Shown: positions 17,686-26,597, numbered from the stretch's first letter. The stretch is 64,000 nucleotides of DNA from Neorhizobium galegae bv. officinalis (GCA_000985875.1 CCRI01000013.1:62001-126000); one strand, 5' to 3'. Numbers and translations: made by a program. Notes: generated by a model from the sequence alone, not told the origin.

Positions 17686-18186
17686 GTGACAGCGCAGTTC
17701 CAAATCGAAGCCCTTGCCGCCCGTCATGATCGCAAAAGCTTTTCTTGCGGGGTGTTTCCGCTTGACCGCTATTTGAAGGAACAGGCAGGACAAGACATCA
17801 AGCGGCGTGCCGCCATGTGCTATGTCGCTTGTCCGCAGGATTCCGATCAGATCGCCGGATATTACACCTTGTCCGCTGGCGACGTTGCCTTGAAGGACAT
17901 GCCGGAAGACGTTGCGCGGCGGTTACCGCGCTATCCGGTCATTCCCGTCGCCCGTGTCGGGAGGCTGGCAATCGACACGGAGTTCAAGGGAAAGCGGCTT
18001 GGCGCAGCCTTGTTATGGGATGCGGCAAACCGCGCTCGTCGCTCGGAAATGGGCGTGTTCGCGCTGGCGGTCGATGCCAAGGACGAACAGGCGGCTGCCT
18101 TCTATCGTCATTTCGGTTTTATCGAATTCGAGTCTAAGCCGCAGCAACTCTTCCTGCCTTTAGCGACAATCGCGAAATCCGCCTAA
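17686..18186 (+). CDS. GNAT-type toxin (TacT-like aminoacyl-tRNA acetyltransferase)
   Basis: A 166-residue GNAT acetyltransferase. Members of this toxin family acetylate the amino group of charged tRNA and stop translation. Seen: FSCGVFPLDRYLKEQAGQD near the N-terminus (the family's CGxxxLDxYL block), the acetyl-CoA loop KGKRLGAAL and catalytic Tyr in AAFYRHFGF. Translation starts at GTG 17686, directly coupled to the antitoxin stop. The gene end overlaps by four bases the stop of a truncated relaxase fragment on the other strand. All key residues seem present, so it is probably functional. Confidence 0.93.
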   Translation: MTAQFQIEALAARHDRKSFSCGVFPLDRYLKEQAGQDIKRRAAMCYVACPQDSDQIAGYYTLSAGDVALKDMPEDVARRLPRYPVIPVARVGRLAIDTEFKGKRLGAALLWDAANRARRSEMGVFALAVDAKDEQAAAFYRHFGFIEFESKPQQLFLPLATIAKSA

Positions 18187-18245
18187 GAGGCCAAATGGCG
18201 GGCCAGATCGTCATGGCCAGCCCGCTGGCTTCCTTTCAAGAGCAT
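18183..18245 (-). pseudogene. Relaxase N-terminal fragment
   Basis: ATG ending at 18245 opens a 20-codon frame, MLLKGSQRAGHDDLARHL, which matches the opening residues of rhizobial plasmid relaxases (usually MILKGSQRAG..LA.HL). It hits a stop at 18183, exactly where the tacT gene ends, so the rest of the relaxase has been lost. The start overlaps the end of the mobC remnant, as in intact mobilisation operons. Confidence 0.65.
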
Positions 18246-18545
18246 GGGTGATCGTCCCCCGCCAGGCCGAGGGCGCGGATAAGGTCTTGCCGCGTTGCGG
18301 CGACATCGGCGCAGGCCGAGACAATATCGCTTTCGGTCTCCGTCCTCACCGGAAGAGTGCCGATGTTCATCGCCTTGGCAAGCTGGTTGAGAATCGTCGT
18401 TGAGCGGGTTTCTGGGTTGCCGCCGCTTCATTGCGTTTTCACCCAAAAGGATATTGCGAATGAACGTGCCAAGGGGAACCCGTCCGGCGCGTTCCAGCGA
18501 TAGCCGCTTTTCATCGCCCCTCGGACGTGCTCCGAAGGCCGCGCC
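18236..18545 (-). pseudogene. mobC (relaxosome accessory protein) remnant, frameshifted
   Basis: Three consecutive pieces in different frames spell a MobC-type protein: about 18543-18475 gives RGDEKRLSLERAGRVP; about 18473-18410 gives LGTFIRNILLGENAMKRR; about 18405-18236 gives TTILNQLAKAMNIGTLPV, then SDIVSACADVAATRQDL, ending RALGL. The FIRNILLG and LNQLAK..NIGTLPV blocks are typical of MobC. It has at least two frameshifts and an internal deletion, and its 5' end is cut at the stop of the neighbouring oxidase gene. MobC normally helps a relaxase nick a plasmid transfer origin, so this marks a former mobilisable element. Confidence 0.7.
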
Positions 18546-19688
18546 TCAGGTCCTTGATCTTGGTACTTCTTCTTCTTGCGGCTTGCGAAATCGCTCAATC
18601 CGGAAGTCATCGATAGGCGTCTCGGTCGCGCCGGTCGAAATCAATTCCGCCATCACGTCGCCGACGCCCGGACCGAGCTGAAAGCCGTGGCCGCAAAACC
18701 CGAAGGCATGGAAGAGGCCCGGTGTCGTCGCCGATCGTCCCATGACGGGAAGACCGTCGCCGACATAACCTTCGCAGCCGGACCAGGTGCGGATCACCGA
18801 GACATTGGCAAGCGCCGGCAGGATCGGCAGGAGGGCGCGCAGCTGGCCGGGAAGTCGGGCGGGGTCGGCCTTGGCATGGCCGGTATCGAGCGAAACATCG
18901 GTGCGCTCCGCTCCGCCGCCGAAGACGATGTTTCCGCGTTCCACCTGACGCAGGTAGCCACCGCCGTGGTCATGGCCCCAGACGCCGACGACCGGCAGGA
19001 CGCGATGCGGCAGCGGCTCGGTCACCCCCATCTGCGGGCCCTTCGCGACGATCGGGACGGTTTCCCCGAACTGCGCGGAGACCCGGGCGCCCCAGGCACC
19101 GGCGGTGTTGAGCAGGCAGGCAGCGGCATGGACGCCGTTCGAAGTCTCGACCTCGAAGCCATAGGCGCTCCGCCGGATCGCTTTCACCTCCACGTTCTCG
19201 ACGATCTCGGCACCGATACGTCTCGCCGCATCCGCGAAAGCAGGCGCAATCAGGCGCGGATTGCCGCTTCCATCCTCGGGGGAAAAGGATGCGGCGATCG
19301 CCTCGGGTCCGAGCCCCGGAAAACGCGCATGCAGCTCTTTCGGGGCAAGTTCCTCGAGGTCGAGGCCCCAAGGCCTGGCGGCGGTCGCGAAGCTGCGCAT
19401 TTCCTCGAGCCCCGCCTGGCTGAACACCAGCCGGACATGGCCGGTCGCCCGAAACTCGACGTCCCGATCCAGCATTTCCGCCGCCTTGCCCCAAAGCGTC
19501 AGGGATCGTCGGGCGAGGGGAAGTTGTGGAAGGTAGCGGCCGCTGCGACGGATATTGCCGAACGAGGCGACCGTCGCGCCGCTGCCGACCCGGTTCCGCT
19601 CGATGAGCGTCACGCGCAGACCACGCCGGGCAAGAAAATAGGTCGATGCGGCCCCCATCAGGCCGCCACCCAGCACGATCACATCCAT
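18546..19688 (-). CDS. FAD-dependent D-amino-acid-oxidase-family oxidoreductase
   Basis: A DAO-fold flavoprotein of 380 residues that oxidises the C-N bond of an amino acid, imino acid or opine. The N-terminal FAD motif is DVIVLGGGLMGAASTYFLAR with acidic ERN at the end of strand two, and the C-terminus has FGFCGHGFQLGPGVGDVMAE, typical of DAO/glycine oxidase and of HcnC/OoxB subunits. The ATG ending at 19688 puts the Rossmann motif at residue 3, as in the family; the longer frame reads antisense to the hyuA promoter region. It is divergent from hyuA across two LysR-type operators. With the HcnA- and HcnB-like genes at 23976-25663 it could form a three-subunit oxidase. Confidence 0.9.
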   Translation of the reverse strand: MDVIVLGGGLMGAASTYFLARRGLRVTLIERNRVGSGATVASFGNIRRSGRYLPQLPLARRSLTLWGKAAEMLDRDVEFRATGHVRLVFSQAGLEEMRSFATAARPWGLDLEELAPKELHARFPGLGPEAIAASFSPEDGSGNPRLIAPAFADAARRIGAEIVENVEVKAIRRSAYGFEVETSNGVHAAACLLNTAGAWGARVSAQFGETVPIVAKGPQMGVTEPLPHRVLPVVGVWGHDHGGGYLRQVERGNIVFGGGAERTDVSLDTGHAKADPARLPGQLRALLPILPALANVSVIRTWSGCEGYVGDGLPVMGRSATTPGLFHAFGFCGHGFQLGPGVGDVMAELISTGATETPIDDFRIERFRKPQEEEVPRSRT

Positions 19689-19770
19689 AAGGCCGTTTCC
19701 GCAATGTCTCTCATACGCACCACCATTCCGGTGCGGCCGGCCGGTGTCAAAGTCGAGGTTTTCGCCTTCC

Positions 19771-19788
19771 CATAAGCCGGACCTATGG
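19771..19788. promoter_or_regulatory. LysR-type operator, site 1
   Basis: CATAAGCCGGACCTATGG, an imperfect palindrome of the ATAA-N7-TTAT (T-N11-A) type recognised by LysR regulators, with one mismatch (CTAT). It lies between the divergent oxidase and hyuA starts, 34 bp from site 2. Confidence 0.6.
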
Positions 19789-19804
19789 GACGTCCCCGGC
19801 GAGG

Positions 19805-19822
19805 CATAAGCGGCACTTATGG
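19805..19822. promoter_or_regulatory. LysR-type operator, site 2
   Basis: CATAAGCGGCACTTATGG contains a perfect ATAA-N7-TTAT palindrome and matches site 1 at 15 of 18 positions. The probable ligand is the LysR regulator encoded at 25683-26597. Confidence 0.65.
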
Positions 19823-19902
19823 GCAGCGGCTTTTTCGCTCTTGGACCGCCTTTGCCCAATCGTGCCAGGTTCAGGACAAGCAGCAGGAAAGGACTTAGCG
19901 AC

Positions 19903-21984
19903 ATGGACAGTGCGGCCGCGCCCGGCAAAGGAACCAGCGATCAGGACTGGAAGATCGGCGTCGATATCGGTGGGACCTTCATCGACTTCTGTGCGCTGGA
20001 AACGCGATCAGGCCGGGTGGCCTCGCTGAAGGTTCTGACGACCCCGGACGACCCGGGTGCGGAACTGATGACGGGACTGTCGCTTCTGGCCGAACGGGAA
20101 GGGCTTGAGCCCGCCGCCGTCAGTCGTTTTGTCCACGGAACGACCGTCGGCATCAACACGGTGATCCAGCGTCGCGGCGCGGCGCTGGCGCTGATGACCA
20201 ATGCCGGCTTCGAAGACGTCATCGAGCTGGCGCGGTTGCGGATGCCGGACGTCTACTCCCTGTTCTGCTCCCGGCCGGACCAGCTCATCGCCCGCGACAT
20301 GATCTTTGGCATTCCCGCTCGCTTGCGGGCGGATGGCAGCGAGATCGAGGCGCCGGACCTGGAGGCGGTTGCGGCAGCGGTTGCAAAGGCGAAGGCCAAT
20401 GGCGCCGCAGGCATCATTGTCTCCTTCCTGCATTCGTGGCGCACCGACATCCATGAGGTGGCGGTCAAGCAGGAAATCACCCGGATCGCCCCTGAGCTCT
20501 TCGTCTTCACGTCGTGCGAGGTCTGGCCGGTGATCCGCGAATACGAGCGGACCACCACTGCTATCCTCAACGGTTACGTCCATCCGCGTGTCTCCGGCTA
20601 TCTGACCGCACTCGAGGAGAAGCTGTTGTCGCGTGGCGTCAAGGCGCCGGCGCTGCTGACCAAGTCGAACGGCGGCGTGATGAACGCCGACGACGGCAAA
20701 CGGTCCTGCGTGCAGATGCTGTTGTCCGGCACGGCCTCCGGTGTCATAGGCGCCGCCTGGCTCGCCCGTCGTGCCGGCGAGAAGCACATCCTCACCCTCG
20801 ATATCGGCGGCACCTCGGCCGACTTTGCGCTGATCATCGACGGCGAACCGCAATTCGGCACCGGTGAGCTGGTCGGCGAGTTCCCATTGCATATCCCGTC
20901 CGTGTCGGTGAGCTCGATCGGCATCGGCGGCGGTTCTATCGCCAGCGTCGACGCGCAGGGCGTGTTGCGGGTCGGACCGGAATCGGCAGGCTCGACACCT
21001 GGACCGGCCTGCTACGGACGCGGCGGAGAGCAGGCGACCGTGACCGACGCCCTGGCGGTCTGCGGCTGGCTCGGTCACAGCCAGATGGCATATGGGCAGC
21101 TACAGATCGACGTCGGGCTTGCCCGCGCGGCCGTCACCCGGCTCGCTGAACAGATCGGCCGCTCCGCGGAGGAAGCCGCCCAGGCCATCCTCGACATCGC
21201 CATCTCGGAAATGTTCGTGGAGGTCGAGAAACTCGCATCGCGCGCGGGCGTCGACCTCAGGGAATTCACGCTGATGCCGTTCGGCGGCGGCGGGCCGATG
21301 CTGGGCGCGTTTCTCGCCCGCGAATTTCGCATGGCGAAGGTGATCGGCGCACCGCGCCCGGGTGTTGTCTCGGCCCTCGGCGGCCTGGTGGCAGATCTGC
21401 GCGGCGACTTCATCCGCACCGTGTTTACCCATCTCTCAGACGACGCCGCACCGCAGATGCGCGAGGCGCTGGACGCGCTTGCCCTCGAGGGACGCAACTG
21501 GCTCGCAAAGCAGGGGCATGCCGGCGCCGCGACGCTCAATGTCTCCGCCGACATGCGTTATGTCGGCCAAAGCTTCGAGATCGAAGTGCCGATCCTGCCG
21601 GCCTGGATCGCCGAGGGCAGGCTCGGTTCGATCGAGGAAGCCTTCCATGCGATGCACGCCCGGCTCTACGATTTCCATGATCCGGACGGAGCGATCGAGA
21701 TCGTCAACCTGCGCCTCTCGGCCATCGGTGCCGGCCCGACACTCGACATCCCCCTCGATGCCCGAAAGGAGGGTGAGGCGGTCAATCCCGAGCGCGAGAT
21801 CCCGGTCTTTACCGGCAAGGATTTCGAGTGGATCGGCCTCTATCGCCGTGATCGCCTGCGTCCCGGCAGCCGCTTCGCCGGTCCGGCGGTCGTTGCCCAG
21901 GAAGATACGACCTTTGCAATCCCGAGCGGCGCCCATGTCGAGGTCGATCCTCAACTGAACCTGCATCTCACCTTTTCGGAGTAA
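19903..21984 (+). CDS. hyuA: Hydantoinase/oxoprolinase family protein, subunit A
   Basis: ATP-using A subunit (693 residues) of the hydantoinase/5-oxoprolinase/acetone-carboxylase superfamily, which opens cyclic amides by phosphorylating the carbonyl. Actin-like ATPase motifs are present: GVDIGGTFIDF near the start, HGTTVGINTVI, LTLDIGGTSADF in the middle, SIGIGGGSIA and GPACYGRGG, plus EFTLMPFGGGGPM. The ATG at 19903 is chosen for the AAAGGA about ten bases upstream and because the domain follows directly. The B subunit starts six bases after the stop. The substrate is open: oxoproline, an N-methylhydantoin-like ring or an opine lactam would all fit. Confidence 0.93.
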   Translation: MDSAAAPGKGTSDQDWKIGVDIGGTFIDFCALETRSGRVASLKVLTTPDDPGAELMTGLSLLAEREGLEPAAVSRFVHGTTVGINTVIQRRGAALALMTNAGFEDVIELARLRMPDVYSLFCSRPDQLIARDMIFGIPARLRADGSEIEAPDLEAVAAAVAKAKANGAAGIIVSFLHSWRTDIHEVAVKQEITRIAPELFVFTSCEVWPVIREYERTTTAILNGYVHPRVSGYLTALEEKLLSRGVKAPALLTKSNGGVMNADDGKRSCVQMLLSGTASGVIGAAWLARRAGEKHILTLDIGGTSADFALIIDGEPQFGTGELVGEFPLHIPSVSVSSIGIGGGSIASVDAQGVLRVGPESAGSTPGPACYGRGGEQATVTDALAVCGWLGHSQMAYGQLQIDVGLARAAVTRLAEQIGRSAEEAAQAILDIAISEMFVEVEKLASRAGVDLREFTLMPFGGGGPMLGAFLAREFRMAKVIGAPRPGVVSALGGLVADLRGDFIRTVFTHLSDDAAPQMREALDALALEGRNWLAKQGHAGAATLNVSADMRYVGQSFEIEVPILPAWIAEGRLGSIEEAFHAMHARLYDFHDPDGAIEIVNLRLSAIGAGPTLDIPLDARKEGEAVNPEREIPVFTGKDFEWIGLYRRDRLRPGSRFAGPAVVAQEDTTFAIPSGAHVEVDPQLNLHLTFSE

Positions 21985-21990
21985 CGGCCC

Positions 21991-23979
21991 ATGTTCGATC
22001 CCTTGAACCTTCAGGTGTTTGCCAATCACACCCGCGCTGCTGCCGAAAACATGGCCTATACGCTGCAGCGGACCGCCCATTCCGCTTTCGTCAAGGAGAC
22101 GGAAGACTTCACGGTCATGCTGATCAACCGCAAAGGCGAGACGTTCGGCGTGCCGATGGGACTGGGCGCGACCTGGTATCCGGGTCTTACCTATACCCGC
22201 GCGATCGCGATGATCGACGACTACAAGCCCGGCGACGTGGCCTTCACCAACGATCCCTATTCCTGCTTCGTGGCGACGCACGCGCCGGACACCCATCTTT
22301 GGAAACCGGTCTTCTACGATGGCGAGATCATCGCCTGGACCGGCGGTCATATCCACAACACCGACATGGGTGGCGCGGTGCCGGCCTCCCTGTCGCGAGC
22401 GCTGACGGAGATCCATCAGGAGGGCATCCGCTTCCCGCCGATGAAACTGGTCAACGAGGGAGTTTTCGACGAAGACATTCTTAAGATCATGACCACCAAT
22501 GTCCGCAAGCCCGATCTCAATATCGGCGACATGAAAGCGCTGGTGGGGGCGCTCAACACGGGTGAACGCAAGATCCTTGCCATGGTCGAGAAATTCGGCA
22601 AGCAGGCCTTTCTCGAAGGCACCGAGGTCCTGCTCGACCACGCCGAAGCGCAGGCGCGCGATCTTCTGCGCTCGATGCCGGACGGGACCTGGGAATTCGT
22701 CGATTATGCTGACGAGGATTCGGTCGAAGCCAACCCGTGCCGCCTGAAGCTGACGCTGACGATCCGGGGCGACGAGGCGACCCTCGATTTCACCGGTTCC
22801 GACCCGCAGCTCGGCTCCTCGCTCAATGTACCCTCGGGCGGTGATCCGCGCCATACGATGCTTCTGGTCGGTGTGTATTACGTACTTTACACGTTGAACC
22901 CGAAGATCCTCCTCAATACCGGCCTGACCCGACCGTTTACCTGCATCACCCCGAAGGGCAGTGTCCTCAATCCGATTGCGCCGGCTGCCGTCGGCATGCG
23001 CTCGCTGACCTGCGCGCGCCTGCGTTCCGTCATTTTCGGCGCCTTCTGCCAGGCCGTGCCTGAAAAGCTGCCGGCAGCACCGGCAGGCAACAATTGCATC
23101 GTCAACGTCATGACGACGGACGAACGGAACGGCCGCACGGTAATCGCCGCCGTCAATCCGGTTGTCGGCGGCGGCGGCGGCATGCCCCACCGCGATGGTA
23201 CCAACGGCTCCGGCGCCGATGCCGCCTATCTCAAGAATACCCCGATCGAGATCACCGAGACGGAAGTGCCGATCGAGTTCGTCAAATACGGCCTGGCAAG
23301 GGACAGCGGCGGCGCCGGACGCTGGCGCGGTGGGCTGGCGACCGAAATGGCCTTCCGGGTCTTCTCGCCCGGCAGCCGTATCACCGCCCGCAACCGCGAT
23401 CGCAGCTTCTTCCGCCCCTGGGGCACGCTGGGCGGAAGGGCCGCCGGCCTCTCCGACATGGTGCTGAACCCCGGCCGCGACGACTTCCAGCGGCTCGGCA
23501 ATATCGATACCGCGGTTCTGCAGCCCGGCGATGTTCTGGAGATCCGCTCCGCCGGCGGCGGCGGGCGCGGCAACCCCTTCGAGCGCGAGACCTGGCGCGT
23601 GGCGCAGGACGTCGCACGCGGTTATGTCTCTTCCAAGGCTGCCGAGCGTGATTACGGCGTCGTTATCCGCAACGGCATGGTGGACGAGGCTGAAACCGAA
23701 AAGGTGAGGTGCGCTCGAACCGTGCCAACCGGGCACTTCCACTATGGTCCCGAGCGCGACGGTTACGAGGCGCAATGGACGCCGGAGGCTTACGACCTGC
23801 TGACCGACCTGCTGCAGGGCCTTCCCATCCATTGGCGCTTCTTCACCAAGACGGAGATCTTCCGCCGGATGAAGGGTCGGGTCGGGGCTGAAGGCGTGGC
23901 CGCCGCGTTCGCAGATGTGCGCGCGCGTTTCACGAACATGCCAAACCCCGTCGAGGCACGAAAAGAGGCTGCCGAATGA
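21991..23979 (+). CDS. hyuB: Hydantoinase/oxoprolinase family protein, subunit B
   Basis: B subunit (662 residues) of the same ATP-dependent cyclic amidohydrolase. Seen: the N-terminal block FANHTRAAAENMAYTLQRTA with HSAFVKE, NDPY and THAPDTH loops, the likely metal-binding GGHIHNTDMGG, and the Gly-rich GGGGGMPHRDG and SAGGGGRGNP segments. Length is slightly above the usual 520-600, with an extra C-terminal part after about residue 570 (FHYGPERDGYEAQW onward) that I do not recognise. It begins six bases after hyuA, and its stop overlaps the ferredoxin-like gene by four bases (ATGA). No nearby racemase or carbamoylase gene explains a classical hydantoin route. Confidence 0.92.
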   Translation: MFDPLNLQVFANHTRAAAENMAYTLQRTAHSAFVKETEDFTVMLINRKGETFGVPMGLGATWYPGLTYTRAIAMIDDYKPGDVAFTNDPYSCFVATHAPDTHLWKPVFYDGEIIAWTGGHIHNTDMGGAVPASLSRALTEIHQEGIRFPPMKLVNEGVFDEDILKIMTTNVRKPDLNIGDMKALVGALNTGERKILAMVEKFGKQAFLEGTEVLLDHAEAQARDLLRSMPDGTWEFVDYADEDSVEANPCRLKLTLTIRGDEATLDFTGSDPQLGSSLNVPSGGDPRHTMLLVGVYYVLYTLNPKILLNTGLTRPFTCITPKGSVLNPIAPAAVGMRSLTCARLRSVIFGAFCQAVPEKLPAAPAGNNCIVNVMTTDERNGRTVIAAVNPVVGGGGGMPHRDGTNGSGADAAYLKNTPIEITETEVPIEFVKYGLARDSGGAGRWRGGLATEMAFRVFSPGSRITARNRDRSFFRPWGTLGGRAAGLSDMVLNPGRDDFQRLGNIDTAVLQPGDVLEIRSAGGGGRGNPFERETWRVAQDVARGYVSSKAAERDYGVVIRNGMVDEAETEKVRCARTVPTGHFHYGPERDGYEAQWTPEAYDLLTDLLQGLPIHWRFFTKTEIFRRMKGRVGAEGVAAAFADVRARFTNMPNPVEARKEAAE

Positions 23980-24299
23980 CATCGGAATTGCAGCCTGCCG
24001 CTCTCGGGGGACGGATTGTGCGCCTTGCCGAAAAGGGCAGGCCGCAGGTCCGGTTCCGGCTCGATGGCCTCGATTGCCAAGCACTGGCCGGCGACACCGT
24101 GCTCACCGCCGTCCTGGTCTGCGCATCTGCCGTGCGGCAGTCGGAATTCGGCCGGGAGAAACGATCAGGTTTCTGTCTGATGGGAGCCTGCCAGGACTGC
24201 TGGATATGGCAGGAAGACGGCAGTCGGCTGCGTGCCTGTTCGACATTGGTCGCCGCGGGCATGCAGTTGCGGACCGTGCCGCCGGAGATCTGGCCATGA
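23976..24299 (+). CDS. (2Fe-2S)-binding subunit, HcnA/opine-oxidase-like
   Basis: A 107-residue ferredoxin-type subunit. Cysteines are arranged C-x4-C-x2-C then C about 15 residues on (FCLMGACQDCWI and LRACST), as in the small subunit of hydrogen-cyanide synthase HcnA, opine oxidases and heterotrimeric D-hydroxyproline dehydrogenase. It would pass electrons from the flavin subunits to a quinone or other carrier. It overlaps hyuB and the next gene by four bases each, so it is strictly co-translated between a hydantoinase subunit and the FAD/NAD subunit. Confidence 0.9.
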   Translation: MTSELQPAALGGRIVRLAEKGRPQVRFRLDGLDCQALAGDTVLTAVLVCASAVRQSEFGREKRSGFCLMGACQDCWIWQEDGSRLRACSTLVAAGMQLRTVPPEIWP

Positions 24300-25663
24300 C
24301 GGCACCGGGCGTTGAAAAGGTGGTGATCGTCGGGGCCGGCCCGGCCGGTATCCGCGCCGCCGAGCGTCTGGTCCAGGCCGGGGTCAGGCCCATCGTCATC
24401 GACGAGGGCATCAAGGCCGGTGGCCAGATCTATCGACGCCCGCCGCCAGGCTTCGCGCGATCGCCGGAACAACTCTACGGATCGGAAGCCCGCAAGGCCG
24501 TTGCACTTCATACGGTGTTCGACCGCATGCTTGCCGCCGGACAGATCGACTATCATCCGCAAAGCTCGGTCCTGACGATCGCCGGCAGTTTTCTGCAGGC
24601 GCTGACGCCCGCCGGTCGCAAGGATTTCACTTACGACCGCCTGATCCTCGCCACCGGCGCCATGGATCGTTTGGCGCCGGTCCCCGGCTGGCAGGCGCCG
24701 GGTGTCTACAGCCTCGGGGCGGCACAGATCGCCCTGAAGGCGCAGGGCGTCGCCCTCGGCAGCCGGATCGTTCTTGCCGGTTCGGGCCCCCTGCTGACAC
24801 TCGTCGCGATCCAGTTGCTGAAAGCCGGCGCCCAAATTGCAGCGGTCCTCGACACGTCCTCGATCCGCGACCAGGCGGCAGGTCTTCCGGGCATGCTGGC
24901 AAGGCCGAGCCTGGTCCTGCGCGGTCTGCCGATGCGGGCAAGGCTCGGCCGGCTTTATCATGCCGGCGTGACCTTGGACCGGATCGAGACCGACGAACGC
25001 GGCCCCGTCGGCCTGTGCTGGCGCGATGCTCGTGGCCGGGCGCATGTGACGGAATGCGACATGGTCGGCCTTGGCTGGCACCTGCGCGCCGAAACGCAGC
25101 TCGCGGGTCTGGCGGGCTGCACGTTCGACTACGACGAAAGCTGGTCGCAATGGCTGCCCCGGACCGACCGGATGGGCAGGGCGGCCGCGGGACTTTATCT
25201 GGCCGGTGATGGCCTGAGAATTCTCGGCGCGGACGGGGCGGAGGTCGCCGGTCGGCTTGCCGCAACCGCGTGCCTTGCCGACATGGACCTTCCTTCGCCG
25301 CACGCGACGTCGGACCTGCGCCGGTTGGGCCGCTACGAACGTTTTGCCCGCGCCATGGCGCGCGCCTTTCCCTGGCCGGGCGACATCGTCCGCGCCGTTC
25401 CGGACGATACGATCGTATGCCGCTGCGAAGGGGTGACGGCAGGCCAGTTGCGCGAGAGCGTCGTTTACGGCGGGGGCGAAGCCAACCGGGTCAAGTCGCT
25501 GGCACGTGTCGGAATGGGCCGCTGCCAGGGGCGTTACTGTCAGCTCGCCGCGGCCGAGCTGATCGCCGGAACGGCCTGCATCAAGGTTTGCGATACGGGA
25601 CGGCTCCGCGAACAGGCGCCAGTCAGGCCCCTGCCGATCGGCCTCTGGGTTCGCGACACCTGA
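24296..25663 (+). CDS. FAD/NAD(P)-binding oxidoreductase, HcnB/opine-oxidase-A-like
   Basis: A 455-residue two-dinucleotide-binding flavoprotein. First Rossmann motif VVIVGAGPAGIRAAERL, then LATGAMDRLAPVPGW, second Rossmann LAGSGPLLTLVAIQLL, and a C-terminal BFD-like [2Fe-2S] site with CRCEGVT and GRCQGRYC. This is the layout of HcnB and of the A subunit of octopine/nopaline oxidase. The true start is the ATG at 24296, overlapping the previous stop; a longer upstream frame reads through the ferredoxin gene in another phase. Together with the ferredoxin-like subunit and a DAO-type subunit it should form an amino-acid or opine dehydrogenase. Confidence 0.92.
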   Translation: MTAPGVEKVVIVGAGPAGIRAAERLVQAGVRPIVIDEGIKAGGQIYRRPPPGFARSPEQLYGSEARKAVALHTVFDRMLAAGQIDYHPQSSVLTIAGSFLQALTPAGRKDFTYDRLILATGAMDRLAPVPGWQAPGVYSLGAAQIALKAQGVALGSRIVLAGSGPLLTLVAIQLLKAGAQIAAVLDTSSIRDQAAGLPGMLARPSLVLRGLPMRARLGRLYHAGVTLDRIETDERGPVGLCWRDARGRAHVTECDMVGLGWHLRAETQLAGLAGCTFDYDESWSQWLPRTDRMGRAAAGLYLAGDGLRILGADGAEVAGRLAATACLADMDLPSPHATSDLRRLGRYERFARAMARAFPWPGDIVRAVPDDTIVCRCEGVTAGQLRESVVYGGGEANRVKSLARVGMGRCQGRYCQLAAAELIAGTACIKVCDTGRLREQAPVRPLPIGLWVRDT

Positions 25664-25682
25664 CCGGTCGGGCCAAAAGGTT

Positions 25683-26597
25683 TTACGATTCCAGACCGCT
25701 TGCCTTCAGGACGCTGACGCAGGCTTCGCGCAGATCGTCGCGCATGGCGAGATGACTTCCCGTCAAAGGCCGGTCCCGGCTGGTGAGCAGGGCAATAGGC
25801 ACCGAAATCTTCTGTCGCAGCGGCCTGAGGACAAGACCCGGGAACTGCTGCCATGGCAGGAGCCCATCAACGATTGCGACACCAAAGCCGTCGCGGACGA
25901 AGGGCAGAGCGGTAATCGAGATATCGATCTCGATCGCCGGGTTGAATATCTGCATTTCCGCGGCCGCGGCGCTCACCAGAAGGCGGCCCGGCAGTGTGCC
26001 GGCCCGGTAGGAGATCAAGGTCTCGTCCTGCAAATCGGCAAAGCCGATCCGATCCAGTTCGGCCAGCCGGTGGCGCTCGGGGACGATACAGACAAGTTGC
26101 GTGTGCCCGAGTGTCTCGACTTCGATACCCGGACGGGCCGTGTTGTTCATCACGATTCCGAGCGGCGCGTCGCCGTCGCGGATCATGTCGACGACGTTAA
26201 CCAGCGGGGCGATCAGCGAGCGCACGACGATATCGGGATGGGCCGCACGGAACGACAGAAGCGCTTTGGGTACGATCGACATCGCCGGTGGTGCCGACGC
26301 GGCGACCCGGATCAGCCCGGTGCGGCCGAAACGCATGTCCGTGGTGCGGCGGCGAAGGGCGCCGAGCTCGGAAAAAATCCGTTCGCACTCCGGATAGAGC
26401 TCTTCGGCCTCCCGGGTCGGAACCAGCTTCCCGCGGACCCGGTTGAACAGCTTGAAACCCAGCTGGTCCTCGGCGTGCAGCAGGATCTGGCTGAGCGCCG
26501 GCTGCGATATGTTGAGCATCGCCGCGGCGCCGGTCACCGTCCCGGTCCGCATGAGCATGCAAAAGACCTCGAGCTGGCGTGCCTGCATCCGGTTCAC
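25683..26597 (-). CDS. LysR family transcriptional regulator
   Basis: A 304-residue LysR regulator with the N-terminal winged helix (RQLEVFCMLMRTGTVTGAAA and MLNISQPALSQIL) and a periplasmic-binding-like effector domain. The helix-turn-helix is close in type to OccR/NocR, the opine-catabolism activators. AAAGGA lies five bases before a GTG at 26597, which I take as the start; ATG 26588 is an alternative. It is convergent with the hyu/HcnB-like genes and downstream of the second DAO gene. It is the best candidate for binding the ATAA-N7-TTAT sites at 19771-19822. Confidence 0.92.
   Translation of the reverse strand: MNRMQARQLEVFCMLMRTGTVTGAAAMLNISQPALSQILLHAEDQLGFKLFNRVRGKLVPTREAEELYPECERIFSELGALRRRTTDMRFGRTGLIRVAASAPPAMSIVPKALLSFRAAHPDIVVRSLIAPLVNVVDMIRDGDAPLGIVMNNTARPGIEVETLGHTQLVCIVPERHRLAELDRIGFADLQDETLISYRAGTLPGRLLVSAAAAEMQIFNPAIEIDISITALPFVRDGFGVAIVDGLLPWQQFPGLVLRPLRQKISVPIALLTSRDRPLTGSHLAMRDDLREACVSVLKASGLES

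Noticed and set aside
18428-18610. Minus-strand frame of 60 codons as a separate small gene
   Set aside because: It is one phase of the decayed mobC region overlapping the oxidase end, not a gene in its own right.
21436-24084. Long open frame of 882 codons on the minus strand across hyuA/hyuB
   Set aside because: It is antisense to two well-conserved genes, has no recognisable domain and shows the Arg/His/Gln-rich make-up of GC-rich shadow frames.
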